Shown: positions 8,950-17,741, counted from the first letter of the stretch. The stretch is DNA of 64,000 nucleotides from Sphingomonas soli NBRC 100801 (GCF_001591025.1 NZ_BCTZ01000012.1:186001-250000), one strand, 5' to 3'. A program made the numbers and translations. Notes: generated from the letters alone by a model not told the origin.

Positions 8950-10530
8950 TCAGGGAACCAGAACCGTATCGATCGCCGCTGAACTCGTCTCCGGATAATC
9001 GATCGTGTAATGCAGCCCGCGGCTCTCCTTGCGGTGGAGCGCCGAGCGCACGATCAGGTCGGCGCTCTCCAGCAAGTTGCGCAGCTCGATCAGGTCGGGC
9101 GTCACGCGAAAATGCCCGTAATAATCATTCACTTCCTCGCGCAGCAGCTTGATGCGATGCTGCGCGCGCTCCAGCCGTTTGGTTGAGCGAACGATGCCCA
9201 CATAATTCCACATGAAGCGCCGGATCTCGGTCCAGTTCTGCTTGATGACGACTTCCTCGTCCGAATCGGTGACGCGGCTTTCGTCCCACGCGCGGATCGC
9301 TGGCGGTGTCGGCAGCGAATCCCAGTTCGCGGCGATGTGATTGGCTGCGCTCTCGCCGAACACGAAGCATTCGAGCAGGCTGTTCGAGGCGAGGCGATTG
9401 GCGCCGTGCAGCCCCGATTGGGTGCATTCGCCCGCCGCATAAAGGCCGGGCAGATCGGTGCGTCCGTCGCGGTCCACCACGATGCCGCCACAGGTATAAT
9501 GCTGCGCGGGCACCACCGGGATCGGCTGGGTCGTCATGTCGATGCCCAGCCCGAGCAGCTTCTCGTGGATGTTGGGGAAATGCTCGCGAACGAATTCCGC
9601 GGGCATGTGGCTGATGTCGAGATGGACATAATCGAGGCCGTCGCGCTTGATCTCGGCATCGATCGCACGCGCCACCACGTCGCGCGGGGCCAGTTCCATC
9701 CGCTTGGCGTCATAGTCGCTCATGAAGCGCTTGCCGGTCACCGGATTGATCAGATGCCCGCCTTCGCCGCGCACCGCCTCGGTGATCAGGAAGTTCTTGA
9801 CCTCCAGATTGTAGAGGCAGGTCGGGTGGAATTGCATGAATTCCATGTTCGAGATGCGGCATCCCGCGCGCCACGCCATCGCGATGCCGTCGCCGGTCGC
9901 CCCGCGCGGCGCGGTGGAGAAGAGATAGGTGCGGCCCGCCCCGCCGGTGGCGAGGATGGTGGTCCGCGCGGTATAGAGCTCCACCCGGCTGGTCGCCCGG
10001 TTGAAGGCATAGACACCCCAGACATGCCCTGCGCCCGAATAGCGCTCCTCATGACGGCTGGTCGCCAGATCGATCACCACCATGTCGGGCACCAGTGTGA
10101 TGTTCCGGTGCGCGCGCGCGGCCTTGAGCAGAGCTTCCTGCACCGCCCAGCCGGTCGCGTCGTTGACATGGACGATGCGGCGATGGCTGTGCCCGCCTTC
10201 GCGCGTCAGATGCAGCGCGTCGCCTTCGGTGTTGAACGGGACGCCAAGCTTCTCCAGCCGCGCGATCGCGGCCGGGGCGCTCTCGACGACGAATTCGACG
10301 ATCGCACGGTCGTTCAGCCCGGCCCCGGCGATCATCGTATCTTCAATGTGGCTTTCAAATGTGTCGCCTGGTTCCAGCACCGCGGCCACGCCGCCCTGTG
10401 CCCAGGCCGTCGCCCCTTCGTTCATCGCGCCCTTGGCGAGCACCGTCACCTTGAAACGTTCCGCGAGGTTGAGTGCCGCGGTGAGCCCCGCAGCACCCGA
10501 GCCGATGATCAGGATGTCGCTCTCGTGCAT
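8950..10530 (-). CDS. nadB: L-aspartate oxidase
   Basis: NadB oxidises L-aspartate to iminoaspartate, the first step of de novo NAD synthesis, using FAD in the cytosol. The 526-residue protein begins with the dinucleotide-binding motif ILIIGSGAAGLTAALNLAE and has the family signature NEGATAWAQGGVAAVL. Later landmarks are GAGRTYLFST, SNMEFMQFHPT, VPAQHYTCGGI and LHGANRLASNSLLE, all characteristic of the succinate dehydrogenase/NadB flavoprotein group; the C-terminal three-helix domain is present. nadA and nadC are not in the window. The gene is divergent from the esterase gene, with 66 bases between the two start codons. Confidence 0.95.
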   Translation of the reverse strand: MHESDILIIGSGAAGLTAALNLAERFKVTVLAKGAMNEGATAWAQGGVAAVLEPGDTFESHIEDTMIAGAGLNDRAIVEFVVESAPAAIARLEKLGVPFNTEGDALHLTREGGHSHRRIVHVNDATGWAVQEALLKAARAHRNITLVPDMVVIDLATSRHEERYSGAGHVWGVYAFNRATSRVELYTARTTILATGGAGRTYLFSTAPRGATGDGIAMAWRAGCRISNMEFMQFHPTCLYNLEVKNFLITEAVRGEGGHLINPVTGKRFMSDYDAKRMELAPRDVVARAIDAEIKRDGLDYVHLDISHMPAEFVREHFPNIHEKLLGLGIDMTTQPIPVVPAQHYTCGGIVVDRDGRTDLPGLYAAGECTQSGLHGANRLASNSLLECFVFGESAANHIAANWDSLPTPPAIRAWDESRVTDSDEEVVIKQNWTEIRRFMWNYVGIVRSTKRLERAQHRIKLLREEVNDYYGHFRVTPDLIELRNLLESADLIVRSALHRKESRGLHYTIDYPETSSAAIDTVLVP

Positions 10531-10596
10531 TTGCGCAGCCTTACGAGCCTATGCCACCCGCTGTACAGGCTCGGGGCGGCGACATAGGCTGCGGCT

Positions 10597-11502
10597 ATGA
10601 ACGTTTTTCGTTGGTTCCTGCCGCTGCTCGTGCTGCTCGCCCTGTCGCCGGCTGCGCAGGCACAGACCTGCACCACTGGCGATGCGGGCACCACGCGCCG
10701 CGTCGAGATCGGCGGCACGGGGCGCTCGATGCTGATCCATCTTCCCACGGGCTACCGTACCGGCCGGCGCGCGGCGCTCGTCTGGCTGTTTCACGGCAGC
10801 GGCGGATCGGGCGAAGCCATCCTCAGGCAATCCAGGCTCGCCGAAGCTGCGGATCGCCACGGCTTTATCGTTGCCGCGCCCGATGGCGGCCTCTCGGTGC
10901 AGTCCGGTTTTGTCTGGAACATCCCCGGCGTGCCGACGATCACTGGAAAAATCCCCGGGCGAGGCGATGCGGACGACGTCGCCTTCGTCCTTGCCGCGAG
11001 CGATTGGCTGGCCGCAGAGCGCTGCGCCGATCCCGCGCGCGTCTATGCGACGGGTCTGTCGGGCGGCGGGCGCATGACTTCGTGGCTGGCATGCGTGGCG
11101 GCGGATCGCTTCGCTGCTATTGCGCCGGTCGTGGGGCTGCGCGCCGGCAATCCGCTGGCGAGCGATCCGCGTCTGCCCGATCCAGCCACCTGCGCGCCGT
11201 CGGCTCCCATGCCGGTCATCGCTTTTGCCGGAGACGCCGACACCGTCAATCCGATCCAGGGCGGCGGTACGGGCTATTGGCAATATACGATGCACATGGC
11301 GCAGGCGCGCTGGGCCGATCTCAATGGCTGCCGCAGCGGTCCGGGAACCCGCGACCTCGCCGCTTCGCTCTACGAGATGCGCTACACGGGTTGCCGGGGC
11401 GGCGCCGATGTCGTGGGGAGGATCGAACGCGGCGGCAAGCATGTCTGGCTCGCGGATAATGACGCGATGTGGGCCTTCCTCTCGCGTTTCCGGCGGCGCT
11501 GA
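10597..11502 (+). CDS. Secreted PHB depolymerase-type (LpqC-like) esterase
   Basis: A 301-residue alpha/beta-hydrolase with a Sec signal peptide ending near AQAQ (residue 23). The region WLFHGSGGSGE holds the oxyanion loop, GLSGGGRM the nucleophilic serine, GDADTVNP the likely acid and GGKHVWLAD the likely histidine. The layout matches poly(3-hydroxybutyrate) depolymerase-like and feruloyl-esterase-like secreted proteins. The true substrate could be a hydroxyalkanoate oligomer or a plant-type ester and cannot be decided here. Two bases separate its stop codon from the next gene, so the two are almost certainly co-transcribed. Confidence 0.85.
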   Translation: MNVFRWFLPLLVLLALSPAAQAQTCTTGDAGTTRRVEIGGTGRSMLIHLPTGYRTGRRAALVWLFHGSGGSGEAILRQSRLAEAADRHGFIVAAPDGGLSVQSGFVWNIPGVPTITGKIPGRGDADDVAFVLAASDWLAAERCADPARVYATGLSGGGRMTSWLACVAADRFAAIAPVVGLRAGNPLASDPRLPDPATCAPSAPMPVIAFAGDADTVNPIQGGGTGYWQYTMHMAQARWADLNGCRSGPGTRDLAASLYEMRYTGCRGGADVVGRIERGGKHVWLADNDAMWAFLSRFRRR

Positions 11503-11504
11503 TC

Positions 11505-12026
11505 ATGGACGGGGAAAAGCGCGCCCAGCTCTATGCCCGCCGCGCGGCGATGCTCGAAGAGAAGCGTGAGCAGGATTTCGCCCGCCGTCGCGCGGAATAT
11601 GTCACGATCGTCCCGATCCTCGCCGCGCTGGAGGCATCGGGCGACGCGTATGACAGCCATGGCTATCGCGCGCTGGCCGGGCCGCTTAACCACTGGGCGT
11701 GCGAGCCGGATCGCTATCCCTTCGTGCAGGAAAGCGTCGCGGACCTACCAGCGGACCCCGCTGCCCGGGCGGAGAGCATCCAAGTCCGCCTGCGCCAGCG
11801 CTTCAGCGAGGACGATCTGATCACGGTCGTTCTGCGCCGCGAGGATCTGGTGCTGGCGCTGCGCTGGCCGGTGCTACGCCGCCATTTCGAGACGTTGCTC
11901 GATAATGCCGAGGGCGATTGGCTAGCCTTTGTCGCGCCCCCTGCCGATTGGGTGATCGCGGTTCGTCGCAGCCTGTTGCGCGACGTCGCTCAGATATTCA
12001 CCGGGCGCTTCGTCGCGCGGGATTAG
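11505..12026 (+). CDS. Hypothetical protein
   Basis: Unrecognised 173-residue protein. The N-terminus is a charged helix (KRAQLYARRAAMLEEKREQDFARRRAE); the rest looks globular and mixed, with no signal peptide, membrane segment, cysteine pair or nucleotide-binding motif. The ATG at 11505 is preferred because it follows the esterase stop after two bases; an in-frame upstream start at 11469 would overlap the esterase. Its stop overlaps the stop of the convergent ABC ATPase gene by four bases. The tight pairing with the esterase suggests co-expression, but no role can be given. Confidence 0.7.
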   Translation: MDGEKRAQLYARRAAMLEEKREQDFARRRAEYVTIVPILAALEASGDAYDSHGYRALAGPLNHWACEPDRYPFVQESVADLPADPAARAESIQVRLRQRFSEDDLITVVLRREDLVLALRWPVLRRHFETLLDNAEGDWLAFVAPPADWVIAVRRSLLRDVAQIFTGRFVARD

Positions 12027-12940
12027 GCCGCCCGCGTCAGATTGAGGAACACATCCTCCAGATCGGCCTCGCGGGTCGAAACATCGACGATGCCCAGCCC
12101 CGCGCCCTGCACCGCGCCCAGCACCTCGCCGGCATTCGCCTGATCCTTGCGATAGGTGATCACCAGCGTGCGATCGCCCTTCAGCTCGATCTTCTGGAAA
12201 CAGGCGTTTTGTGGGGTCTCGCCAATGTCACGGTCGACCGTGACCTCGACGACCTTTTCCTGTGCCATGCCGACCAGCTCGCGCGTCGGCTTGTTCGCGA
12301 TCAGCTGGCCGTGGTTGATGATCGCGATTCTGTCGCAAAGCTCTTCGGCTTCCTCCAGATAATGCGTGGTCAGCACCACGGTCACGCCCCGCGCGTTCAG
12401 TTCCTTCACATAGGCCCAGAGCTGCTGGCGCAGTTCCACGTCCACGCCTGCGGTCGGCTCGTCGAGCACCAGCACGGGCGGCGAATGCACCATCGCCTTT
12501 GCCACCATCAGCCGCCGCTTCATGCCGCCCGAAAGCGTGCGCGAATAGGCGTTGGCCTTGTCCTCCAGGTGCACCGCGCGCAGCAGCGCCAGCGCGTCGA
12601 ACCTGTCCTTGCCCACGCCATAGAGCCCGGCCTGGATTTCCAGCGTCTCCTTCGGCGTGAAGAAGGGGTCGAACAAAATCTCCTGATTGACGATCCCGAT
12701 CGAAGCCTTCGCGTTGCGCGGATGCTGGTCGATATCGAAGCCCCAGATATCCACGCTGCCGCCGGTCTTGTTGACCAGCCCGGCCAGGATATTGATCAGC
12801 GTCGATTTGCCCGCGCCGTTTGGCCCCAGCAGCCCGAAGATCTGCCCGCGCGGCACGTCGAACGTCACCCCGTCCAGCGCGCGCTTGCCGCCCGAATAGG
12901 TTTTGCTGAGATTCTCGATCGCGATCGCGGCCTGGGTCAT
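12023..12940 (-). CDS. ABC transporter ATP-binding protein (ABC-2 exporter type)
   Basis: A 305-residue soluble ATPase with a complete nucleotide-binding domain: Walker A GPNGAGKST, Q-loop region IVNQEILFDPFFT, signature LSGGM, Walker B VLVLDEPTAGVD and the switch histidine in LTTHYLEEAEELC. The order and the roughly 80-residue C-terminal extension are typical of DrrA/NodI/CcmA-like ATPases that power ABC-2 exporters. No permease gene is adjacent, so its membrane partner must be encoded elsewhere. It is divergent from the zinc-finger gene (64 bases between starts). Confidence 0.9.
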   Translation of the reverse strand: MTQAAIAIENLSKTYSGGKRALDGVTFDVPRGQIFGLLGPNGAGKSTLINILAGLVNKTGGSVDIWGFDIDQHPRNAKASIGIVNQEILFDPFFTPKETLEIQAGLYGVGKDRFDALALLRAVHLEDKANAYSRTLSGGMKRRLMVAKAMVHSPPVLVLDEPTAGVDVELRQQLWAYVKELNARGVTVVLTTHYLEEAEELCDRIAIINHGQLIANKPTRELVGMAQEKVVEVTVDRDIGETPQNACFQKIELKGDRTLVITYRKDQANAGEVLGAVQGAGLGIVDVSTREADLEDVFLNLTRAA

Positions 12941-13004
12941 TGCTTAGCAATAAGACCGCGCGGCGGCGATTGCGAGCCTTCTCCGCGCTTGCTATCGGCA
13001 CCTC

Positions 13005-13235
13005 ATGATCGCACCGCCCGAAACCATCCGTACCAGCCACGCCCGCGTCGCCTGTGATGGCTCGGGGCCCGGCGTCCCCGCAGCGCTTGGCCATCCGCGC
13101 GTGTTCCTCCAGATCGACGAGCATGGCTATGTCGATTGCGGCTATTGCGATCGGCGCTTCGTGCTGATCGGCGGACCCGCCGATGGCGCGGACCAGAGCC
13201 AGCTTCCCGATCATGCGGCTGGCGCGTCGGTTTAA
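13005..13235 (+). CDS. Zinc-finger protein of the CHCC (NDUFS6-like) family
   Basis: A 76-residue protein with the spaced CHCC zinc ligands of the zf-CHCC family: a first cysteine in VACDGSG, a histidine in LGHPRVFL and the pair CGYC before DRRF. In mitochondria the homologous domain is complex I subunit NDUFS6; in alphaproteobacteria the protein is a small conserved companion of respiratory metabolism whose exact role is not established. It lies 18 bases upstream of tldD and is probably in the same transcript. Family assignment rests on the ligand spacing and the conserved P-R-V-F-L-x-I block. Confidence 0.85.
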   Translation: MIAPPETIRTSHARVACDGSGPGVPAALGHPRVFLQIDEHGYVDCGYCDRRFVLIGGPADGADQSQLPDHAAGASV

Positions 13236-13253
13236 CCGCCCTATATCTGCGGG

Positions 13254-14681
13254 ATGAGCATCCCCTCAGATCCCCGCGCCTTCCTCTACCGCGAGTCCCT
13301 CGATCCCGACACCGCCCTCCGGCTCACCGCCGATGCGCTGTCGCGCGCCGAGGATGGCGAGCTCTATCTGCAATATCGCAAGACCGAGGCGTTCGGCTTT
13401 GAGGATGGCCGGCTGAAGACCGCGAGCTTCGATACCCAATCGGGCTTCGGGCTGCGCGCGGTATCGGGCGAGACCACTGCCTTCGCCCACGCCAACGAGA
13501 TCACCCCCGCCGCGATTCGCCGCGCCGCCGAGACCATGGCGCTGATCGATCCCGCCAAAGGCCCGCGCGCCACCCCGCCCCAGGGAAACAACCGTCATCT
13601 CTACACCGATCAGGATCCGCTCGATCTGGTGCCCTTCGCTGACAAGGTGAACCTCTGCCAGACAATCGACGCCGCCGCGCGCGCCCGCGATCCGCGCGTC
13701 GCGCAGGTCTCGGTCAGCCTTACCGGCCAGTGGAGCGTCGTCGAGATCGTACGCCCGGACGGCTTCATCGCGACCGATATCCGCCCGCTCGTCCGCCTGA
13801 ACGTCTCGATCGTCGTCGAGCAGGGCGGCAAGCGCGAGACCGGCACTTTCGGTACGGGCGGTCGTGCGCTTTATGATCGCCTGCTCGAGCCCGCCACCTG
13901 GAACCGCGCGATAGACGAGGCTTTGGCCCAGGCGCTGGTCAATCTCGATGCCGAGGAAGCCCCTGCGGGCGACATGACCGTGCTGTGCGGCCCCGGCTGG
14001 CCTGGCGTGCTCCTCCATGAAGCGGTCGGCCATGGGCTGGAGGGCGATTTCAACCGCAAGGGCACCAGCGCTTTTTCAGGCCGTATCGGTGAGCGCGTCG
14101 CTGCCCCGGGCGTCACCGTGGTCGACGACGGATCGATGGAGGCGCGCCGCGGTTCGCTTTCGATCGACGATGAAGGTACACCGACGCAGGAGACCATCCT
14201 GATCAAGGACGGCATTCTGAAGGGCTATATCCAGGATCGCCTCAACGCCCGGCTGATGGGCGTTGCCCCCACCGGAAACGGCCGCCGGGAGAGTTTCCAG
14301 CACGCGCCGATGCCGCGCATGACCAACACCTTCATGAAGGGCGGGAACGACGATCCGGCCGAACTGCTCAGCCGGGTGAAGAAGGGTATCTACGCGCGCA
14401 GCTTCGGCGGCGGGCAGGTCGATATCGTCTCGGGCAAGTTCGTGTTCAGCTGCACCGAGGCGTACCGGATCGAAAACGGCAAGCTCGGGGCGCCGATCAA
14501 GGGCGCCACCCTGATCGGCGACGGCCCGACCGTGCTCCACAAGGTCACCGGCATCGGCAATGATTTCGCGCTCGACGAAGGCGTCGGCATGTGCGGCAAG
14601 GGTGGGCAGAGCGTGCCCGCCGGCGTCGGCCAGCCGACGTTGCTGGTCGAAGGGCTGACGGTGGGTGGTACTGCGGCATGA
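13254..14681 (+). CDS. tldD: Metalloprotease TldD
   Basis: TldD forms a heterodimeric zinc protease with TldE/PmbA that trims unfolded peptides and matures some RiPPs (microcins). The 475-residue product has the expected length. The zinc site HEAVGH lies at about residues 255-260 in LLHEAVGHGLEGDF, and a further cysteine ligand candidate lies in FSCTEAYR. SFGGGQVDIVSGKF and the C-terminal GIGNDFALDEGVGMCGKGGQ region are family landmarks. The partner tldE/pmbA is not in this window. The stop codon overlaps the ATG of the next gene (ATGA), so the DUF5996 protein is translationally coupled to TldD. Confidence 0.95.
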   Translation: MSIPSDPRAFLYRESLDPDTALRLTADALSRAEDGELYLQYRKTEAFGFEDGRLKTASFDTQSGFGLRAVSGETTAFAHANEITPAAIRRAAETMALIDPAKGPRATPPQGNNRHLYTDQDPLDLVPFADKVNLCQTIDAAARARDPRVAQVSVSLTGQWSVVEIVRPDGFIATDIRPLVRLNVSIVVEQGGKRETGTFGTGGRALYDRLLEPATWNRAIDEALAQALVNLDAEEAPAGDMTVLCGPGWPGVLLHEAVGHGLEGDFNRKGTSAFSGRIGERVAAPGVTVVDDGSMEARRGSLSIDDEGTPTQETILIKDGILKGYIQDRLNARLMGVAPTGNGRRESFQHAPMPRMTNTFMKGGNDDPAELLSRVKKGIYARSFGGGQVDIVSGKFVFSCTEAYRIENGKLGAPIKGATLIGDGPTVLHKVTGIGNDFALDEGVGMCGKGGQSVPAGVGQPTLLVEGLTVGGTAA

Positions 14682-15610
14682 GCAACTGGCCGGCTCTCGA
14701 TTGGCCGGCCTGGCGCGAGACGGCGCTGCACCTGCAATTGATGACCCAGATCGCCGGAAAGGTGCGGCTCGCGCTCACCCCGTGGCTCAATCATGGCTGG
14801 CACGTCGCGCTCTATGTCATGCCGCGCGGGCTTGGCACCTCGCCAATTCCTTCGAATGCAGGCCCGTTCGAGCTCGAGTTCGATCTGGTGGATCACCGCC
14901 TCGCGGTCCGCATGGCCGATGGCAGCGACGCTTCCATCGCGCTGGGGGCGGGTACGATCGCTGGTTTCTACGCCGAGCTGATGGCGGTGCTCGGCGCGTT
15001 CGGAATTCACGTTGCGATCAATACGCTGCCCAATGAAATGCCGGATCCGGTGCGCTTCCCGGAAGATACGCAGCACCGGCCCTATGAGCGTGCGGCAGTC
15101 GAAGCCTTTCACGGTGCGCTTTGCCGCGTGGATTCGGTGTTCAAGCATTTCCGCACCGGCTTTCTCGGTAAAGCGAGCCCGGTGCATTTCTTCTGGGGCA
15201 GCTTCGATCTCGCGGTCACGCGCTTTTCGGGCCGTGCCGCGCCGCCGCATCCCGGTGGCGTGCCGGGGCTGCCCGATGCCGTGACGCGCGAGGCGTATAG
15301 CCATGAGGTGTCGAGCGCGGGGTTCTGGCCGGGTAGCGACGCCTATCCGCATGCGGCCTTCTATTCCTATGCCTATCCCGCGCCCCCGGGTTTCGCCGAT
15401 GCGCCGGTTCGCCCCGATGCCGCGCGGTTTGACGCGGGGCTGGGCGAGTTCCTGCTCGATTATGAGGAAGTGCGCAGCGCGCCCGATCCGGAAGCTGCGC
15501 TCATGGCGTTTCTTCGATCGACCTATGAGGCCGCCGCCACCCTGGCGGATTGGGATCGTGCCGCGCTCGAATGCGATACCGGCGTTCCGCGCATCCCGAG
15601 GAGACTCTGA
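14678..15610 (+). CDS. DUF5996 family protein
   Basis: A 310-residue soluble protein of the DUF5996 family, function unknown. Landmarks are WPALDWPAWRETALHLQ at the N-terminus, KASPVHFFWGSFDLAVTRFSGR in the centre, and a Tyr/Pro-rich AFYSYAYPAPPGF segment. No signal peptide or transmembrane helix is seen. Conserved His, Trp and Asp residues in the central HFFWGSFDLA part suggest an active or binding site, but this is inference. It starts inside the tldD stop codon and ends by overlapping the next start (TGATG), so three genes are coupled head to tail. Confidence 0.8.
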   Translation: MSNWPALDWPAWRETALHLQLMTQIAGKVRLALTPWLNHGWHVALYVMPRGLGTSPIPSNAGPFELEFDLVDHRLAVRMADGSDASIALGAGTIAGFYAELMAVLGAFGIHVAINTLPNEMPDPVRFPEDTQHRPYERAAVEAFHGALCRVDSVFKHFRTGFLGKASPVHFFWGSFDLAVTRFSGRAAPPHPGGVPGLPDAVTREAYSHEVSSAGFWPGSDAYPHAAFYSYAYPAPPGFADAPVRPDAARFDAGLGEFLLDYEEVRSAPDPEAALMAFLRSTYEAAATLADWDRAALECDTGVPRIPRRL

Positions 15611-15819
15611 TGGCATTGGTTGAGCTTGGCCGCTTCGATCGGCAGGAAGCCTTTATCGTCCAGGGCTATCTGGGGGATTCCGATATCATGTCATTCGTGT
15701 TCGATGCGGGCACCAGCATCGCCGATGGCAGCTATCTGCTCATTCCGGTCCGCGTGATGGTGGATGACGAGGATCATGCGCGGGCGCGCGAGATCCTCGA
15801 ATCGGTGCCTGATTTTTAA
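15610..15819 (+). CDS. DUF2007 small signal-transducing-type protein
   Basis: A 69-residue protein of the DUF2007 (putative signal-transducing) family. The pattern VELGRFDRQEAFIVQGYLGDSDI followed by a strand-rich half ending VMVDDEDHARAREILE fits the ferredoxin-like fold of this family, in which the domain is thought to sense or bind something, though no ligand is proven. The ATG is set by the one-base overlap with the preceding stop codon. It sits directly before the sigma-54 promoter of glnK-amtB and probably belongs to the tldD transcript. Confidence 0.8.
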   Translation: MALVELGRFDRQEAFIVQGYLGDSDIMSFVFDAGTSIADGSYLLIPVRVMVDDEDHARAREILESVPDF

Positions 15820-15849
15820 GCATCGTTTCGCAACTGCACAAAAAGTTAC

Positions 15850-15873
15850 CGCGCATTAATCTTTGATTGCGCG
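15850..15873. promoter_or_regulatory. Imperfect inverted repeat upstream of the glnK promoter (candidate activator site)
   Basis: CGCGC at the left and GCGCG at the right enclose AATC and GATT half-elements, with three extra bases in the left arm. It ends 32 bases before the -24 element. A second, perfect 14-base palindrome (GAATCGCGCGATTC, 15885-15898) follows. Sigma-54 promoters need an upstream enhancer protein, NtrC for glnK genes; these repeats are the best candidates in the 154-base gap, but they do not closely match the enterobacterial NtrC consensus. Confidence 0.35.
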
Positions 15874-15905
15874 TCAGAGCTGCGGAATCGCGCGATTCAT
15901 GCGTC

Positions 15906-15921
15906 TGGCACGGCGCTTGCT
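15906..15921 (+). promoter_or_regulatory. Sigma-54 (RpoN) -24/-12 promoter of glnK-amtB
   Basis: TGGCACGGCGCTTGCT matches the sigma-54 consensus TGGCACG-N4-TTGCW at every defined position, with the GG and GC elements correctly spaced. It lies 53 bases before the glnK start. Sigma-54 control by nitrogen status through NtrB/NtrC is the rule for glnK-amtB operons, so expression should rise under nitrogen limitation. Transcription should start near 15931-15933. Confidence 0.93.
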
Positions 15922-15927
15922 CTTGTG

Positions 15928-15953
15928 GTCCCGGGACTTCGGTCCCCGGGGAC
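15928..15953 (+). promoter_or_regulatory. Stable UUCG hairpin at the 5' end of the glnK-amtB mRNA
   Basis: GGGAC-TTCG-GTCCC (15933-15946) forms a five-base-pair stem capped by a UUCG tetraloop. With single-base bulges the stem extends outward using CCC/GGG and GT/AC. The predicted sigma-54 start site falls at or inside its left arm, so the transcript would begin with this hairpin. A role in mRNA stability is plausible but inferred. Confidence 0.5.
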
Positions 15954-15973
15954 AACTGCCAAGAGGGGGCGAC

Positions 15974-16312
15974 ATGAAGCTCATCATCGCCATCATAAAA
16001 CCGTTCAAGCTCGACGAAGTCCGCGAGGCGCTGATGGGCGTCGGAATCGCGGGCATGACCGTTACCGAGGTCAAGGGCTTCGGTCGCCAAAAGGGTCAGA
16101 CCGAGATTTACCGCGGTGCGGAATACAGCACCAATATGGTGCCCAAGATCAAGATCGAGATCGCCTGCGGAGCCGATGTCGCGGATCGCGCAGTCGAAGC
16201 GATCCAGGCGGCTGCGAACACCGGCGCGATCGGCGACGGCAAGATTTTCGTCCTCGATGTCGGCCAGGCCGTGCGGATCCGCACCGGCGAGACCGACGAG
16301 ACGGCGCTGTGA
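15974..16312 (+). CDS. glnK: P-II nitrogen regulatory protein GlnK
   Basis: A 112-residue PII signal protein, the normal length. It starts MKLIIAIIKPFKLDEVREAL and has the T-loop GQTEIYRGAEYS with the uridylylated tyrosine, then the B-loop TGAIGDGKIFV and C-loop VRIRTGE for ATP/ADP and 2-oxoglutarate binding. PII reports nitrogen and energy status and, as GlnK, plugs AmtB when ammonium is ample. GlnK rather than GlnB is chosen because amtB follows after eleven bases and a sigma-54 promoter precedes. The ATG at 15974 has GAGGGGG six bases upstream; longer in-frame extensions are untranslated leader. Confidence 0.95.
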   Translation: MKLIIAIIKPFKLDEVREALMGVGIAGMTVTEVKGFGRQKGQTEIYRGAEYSTNMVPKIKIEIACGADVADRAVEAIQAAANTGAIGDGKIFVLDVGQAVRIRTGETDETAL

Positions 16313-16323
16313 AGGGGGTACAG

Positions 16324-17667
16324 ATGAAACACACACTCAAACTCGCCGGCCTGGCCGGCATGGCGCTCTTCGCGGCGCTGCCCGCCTGGGCGCAGGAAGC
16401 CGCTGCCGCGGCGCCCGCCGCAACCGTAGACAAGGGCGACGCCGCCTGGATGATGATGGCGACCGTCCTCGTACTAGCGATGATCCTTCCCGGCCTCGCG
16501 CTCTTCTATGGCGGCCTCGCGCGCACCAAGAACATGCTTTCGGTGATGACGCAGGTCGGCGCCGTTGCCTGCCTCGCCATGCTCGTCTGGGTGATGTGGG
16601 GCTATACCATGGCGTTTGGCCCCGACGCGTCGGACGGGCTCAAGCCGTACATCTCGAGCTTCGGCAAGCTCTTCCTTGCGGGCGTCACGGCCGATTCCAA
16701 GGTCGCGACCTTCAGCGAAGGCGTCGAGATCCCCGAATATGTCTTCATCAGCTTCCAGATGACCTTCGCGGCGATCACTGTCGCGCTGGTGCTGGGCTCG
16801 GTGGTCGAGCGCATCAAGTTTTCGGCGGTGATGGTCTTCGCGCTGATCTGGCTCACCATCGTCTATTTCCCGATCGCGCACATGGTCTGGGCGGCCGGTG
16901 GCTGGTTCTTCGAAGCGGGCGCGCTCGATTTCGCGGGCGGCACGGTTGTCCACATCAATGCGGGCGTCTCGGCGCTGGTTGCGGCGCTGCTGATCGGCAA
17001 GCGCATCGGCTACCCGACCGAGCGTATGGCCCCGCACAGCCTGACGCTCACCATGGTGGGCACCGGCCTGCTCTGGGTCGGCTGGTTCGGCTTCAACGCC
17101 GGCTCGGCGCTCGAAGCGAACGGCTCGGCCGCGCTGGCGATGATCAACACCTTCGTTGCCACCGCTTCGGCTGCCTTGTTCTGGATGCTCGCCGAGCGTG
17201 CGGCAGGTCACAAGGCATCGGCGCTGGGCTTCTGCTCGGGCGTGATCGCCGGCCTCGTCGCCGTCACTCCGGCGGCGGGCAATGTCGGTCCGTTCGGCGC
17301 AGTCGTCCTTGGCGCGATCGCCTCGGTAATCTGCTTCTTCTTCGTGACGGTGGTGAAGCCCAAGCTCGGCTATGACGACTCGCTCGATGCGTTCGGCATC
17401 CACGGCGTGGGCGGCATTGTCGGCGCGATCGGCACCGGCATCCTCTATTACCCGCAGTTCGGCGGTCCCGGCGACGGCTCCAAGCCAATGATGGAGCAGG
17501 TCATCACCCAGGCTTCGGCCGTCGGCGTGACGATCGTCTGGGCAGCGGTCGGCACCGCAGTGGCGATTATCGTCGCCAAGGCACTCACCGGTGGCCGCGT
17601 CACTCCCGAAGTCGAGCAGGAAGGTCTCGATCTCGGCGAGCATGGCGAGCGCGCCTACAACTCGTAA
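16324..17667 (+). CDS. amtB: Ammonium transporter AmtB
   Basis: AmtB carries ammonium into the cell through a trimeric channel. The 447-residue product has a cleavable signal peptide (ending PAWAQ near residue 23) and eleven hydrophobic segments after it. ARTKNMLSVMTQ follows the first helix. The two pore histidines lie in VVHINAGVSALVAAL and in FGIHGVGGIVGAIGTGIL, the conserved twin-His arrangement. It is the second gene of the glnK-amtB operon, driven by the sigma-54 promoter, and ends before a strong terminator. GlnK docking on the cytoplasmic face is expected from the family. Confidence 0.97.
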   Translation: MKHTLKLAGLAGMALFAALPAWAQEAAAAAPAATVDKGDAAWMMMATVLVLAMILPGLALFYGGLARTKNMLSVMTQVGAVACLAMLVWVMWGYTMAFGPDASDGLKPYISSFGKLFLAGVTADSKVATFSEGVEIPEYVFISFQMTFAAITVALVLGSVVERIKFSAVMVFALIWLTIVYFPIAHMVWAAGGWFFEAGALDFAGGTVVHINAGVSALVAALLIGKRIGYPTERMAPHSLTLTMVGTGLLWVGWFGFNAGSALEANGSAALAMINTFVATASAALFWMLAERAAGHKASALGFCSGVIAGLVAVTPAAGNVGPFGAVVLGAIASVICFFFVTVVKPKLGYDDSLDAFGIHGVGGIVGAIGTGILYYPQFGGPGDGSKPMMEQVITQASAVGVTIVWAAVGTAVAIIVAKALTGGRVTPEVEQEGLDLGEHGERAYNS

Positions 17668-17741
17668 CAAGCTCGGGCGCCGCGTCTCCACTCCTCTCCG
17701 GAGGCGCGGCACCCCACCCAGGTTCCTCCTGCGGACATACT

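Noticed and set aside
17679..17710. GC-rich hairpin right after amtB as terminator
   Set aside because: It has no T-tract, while a textbook terminator follows at 17742-17773.
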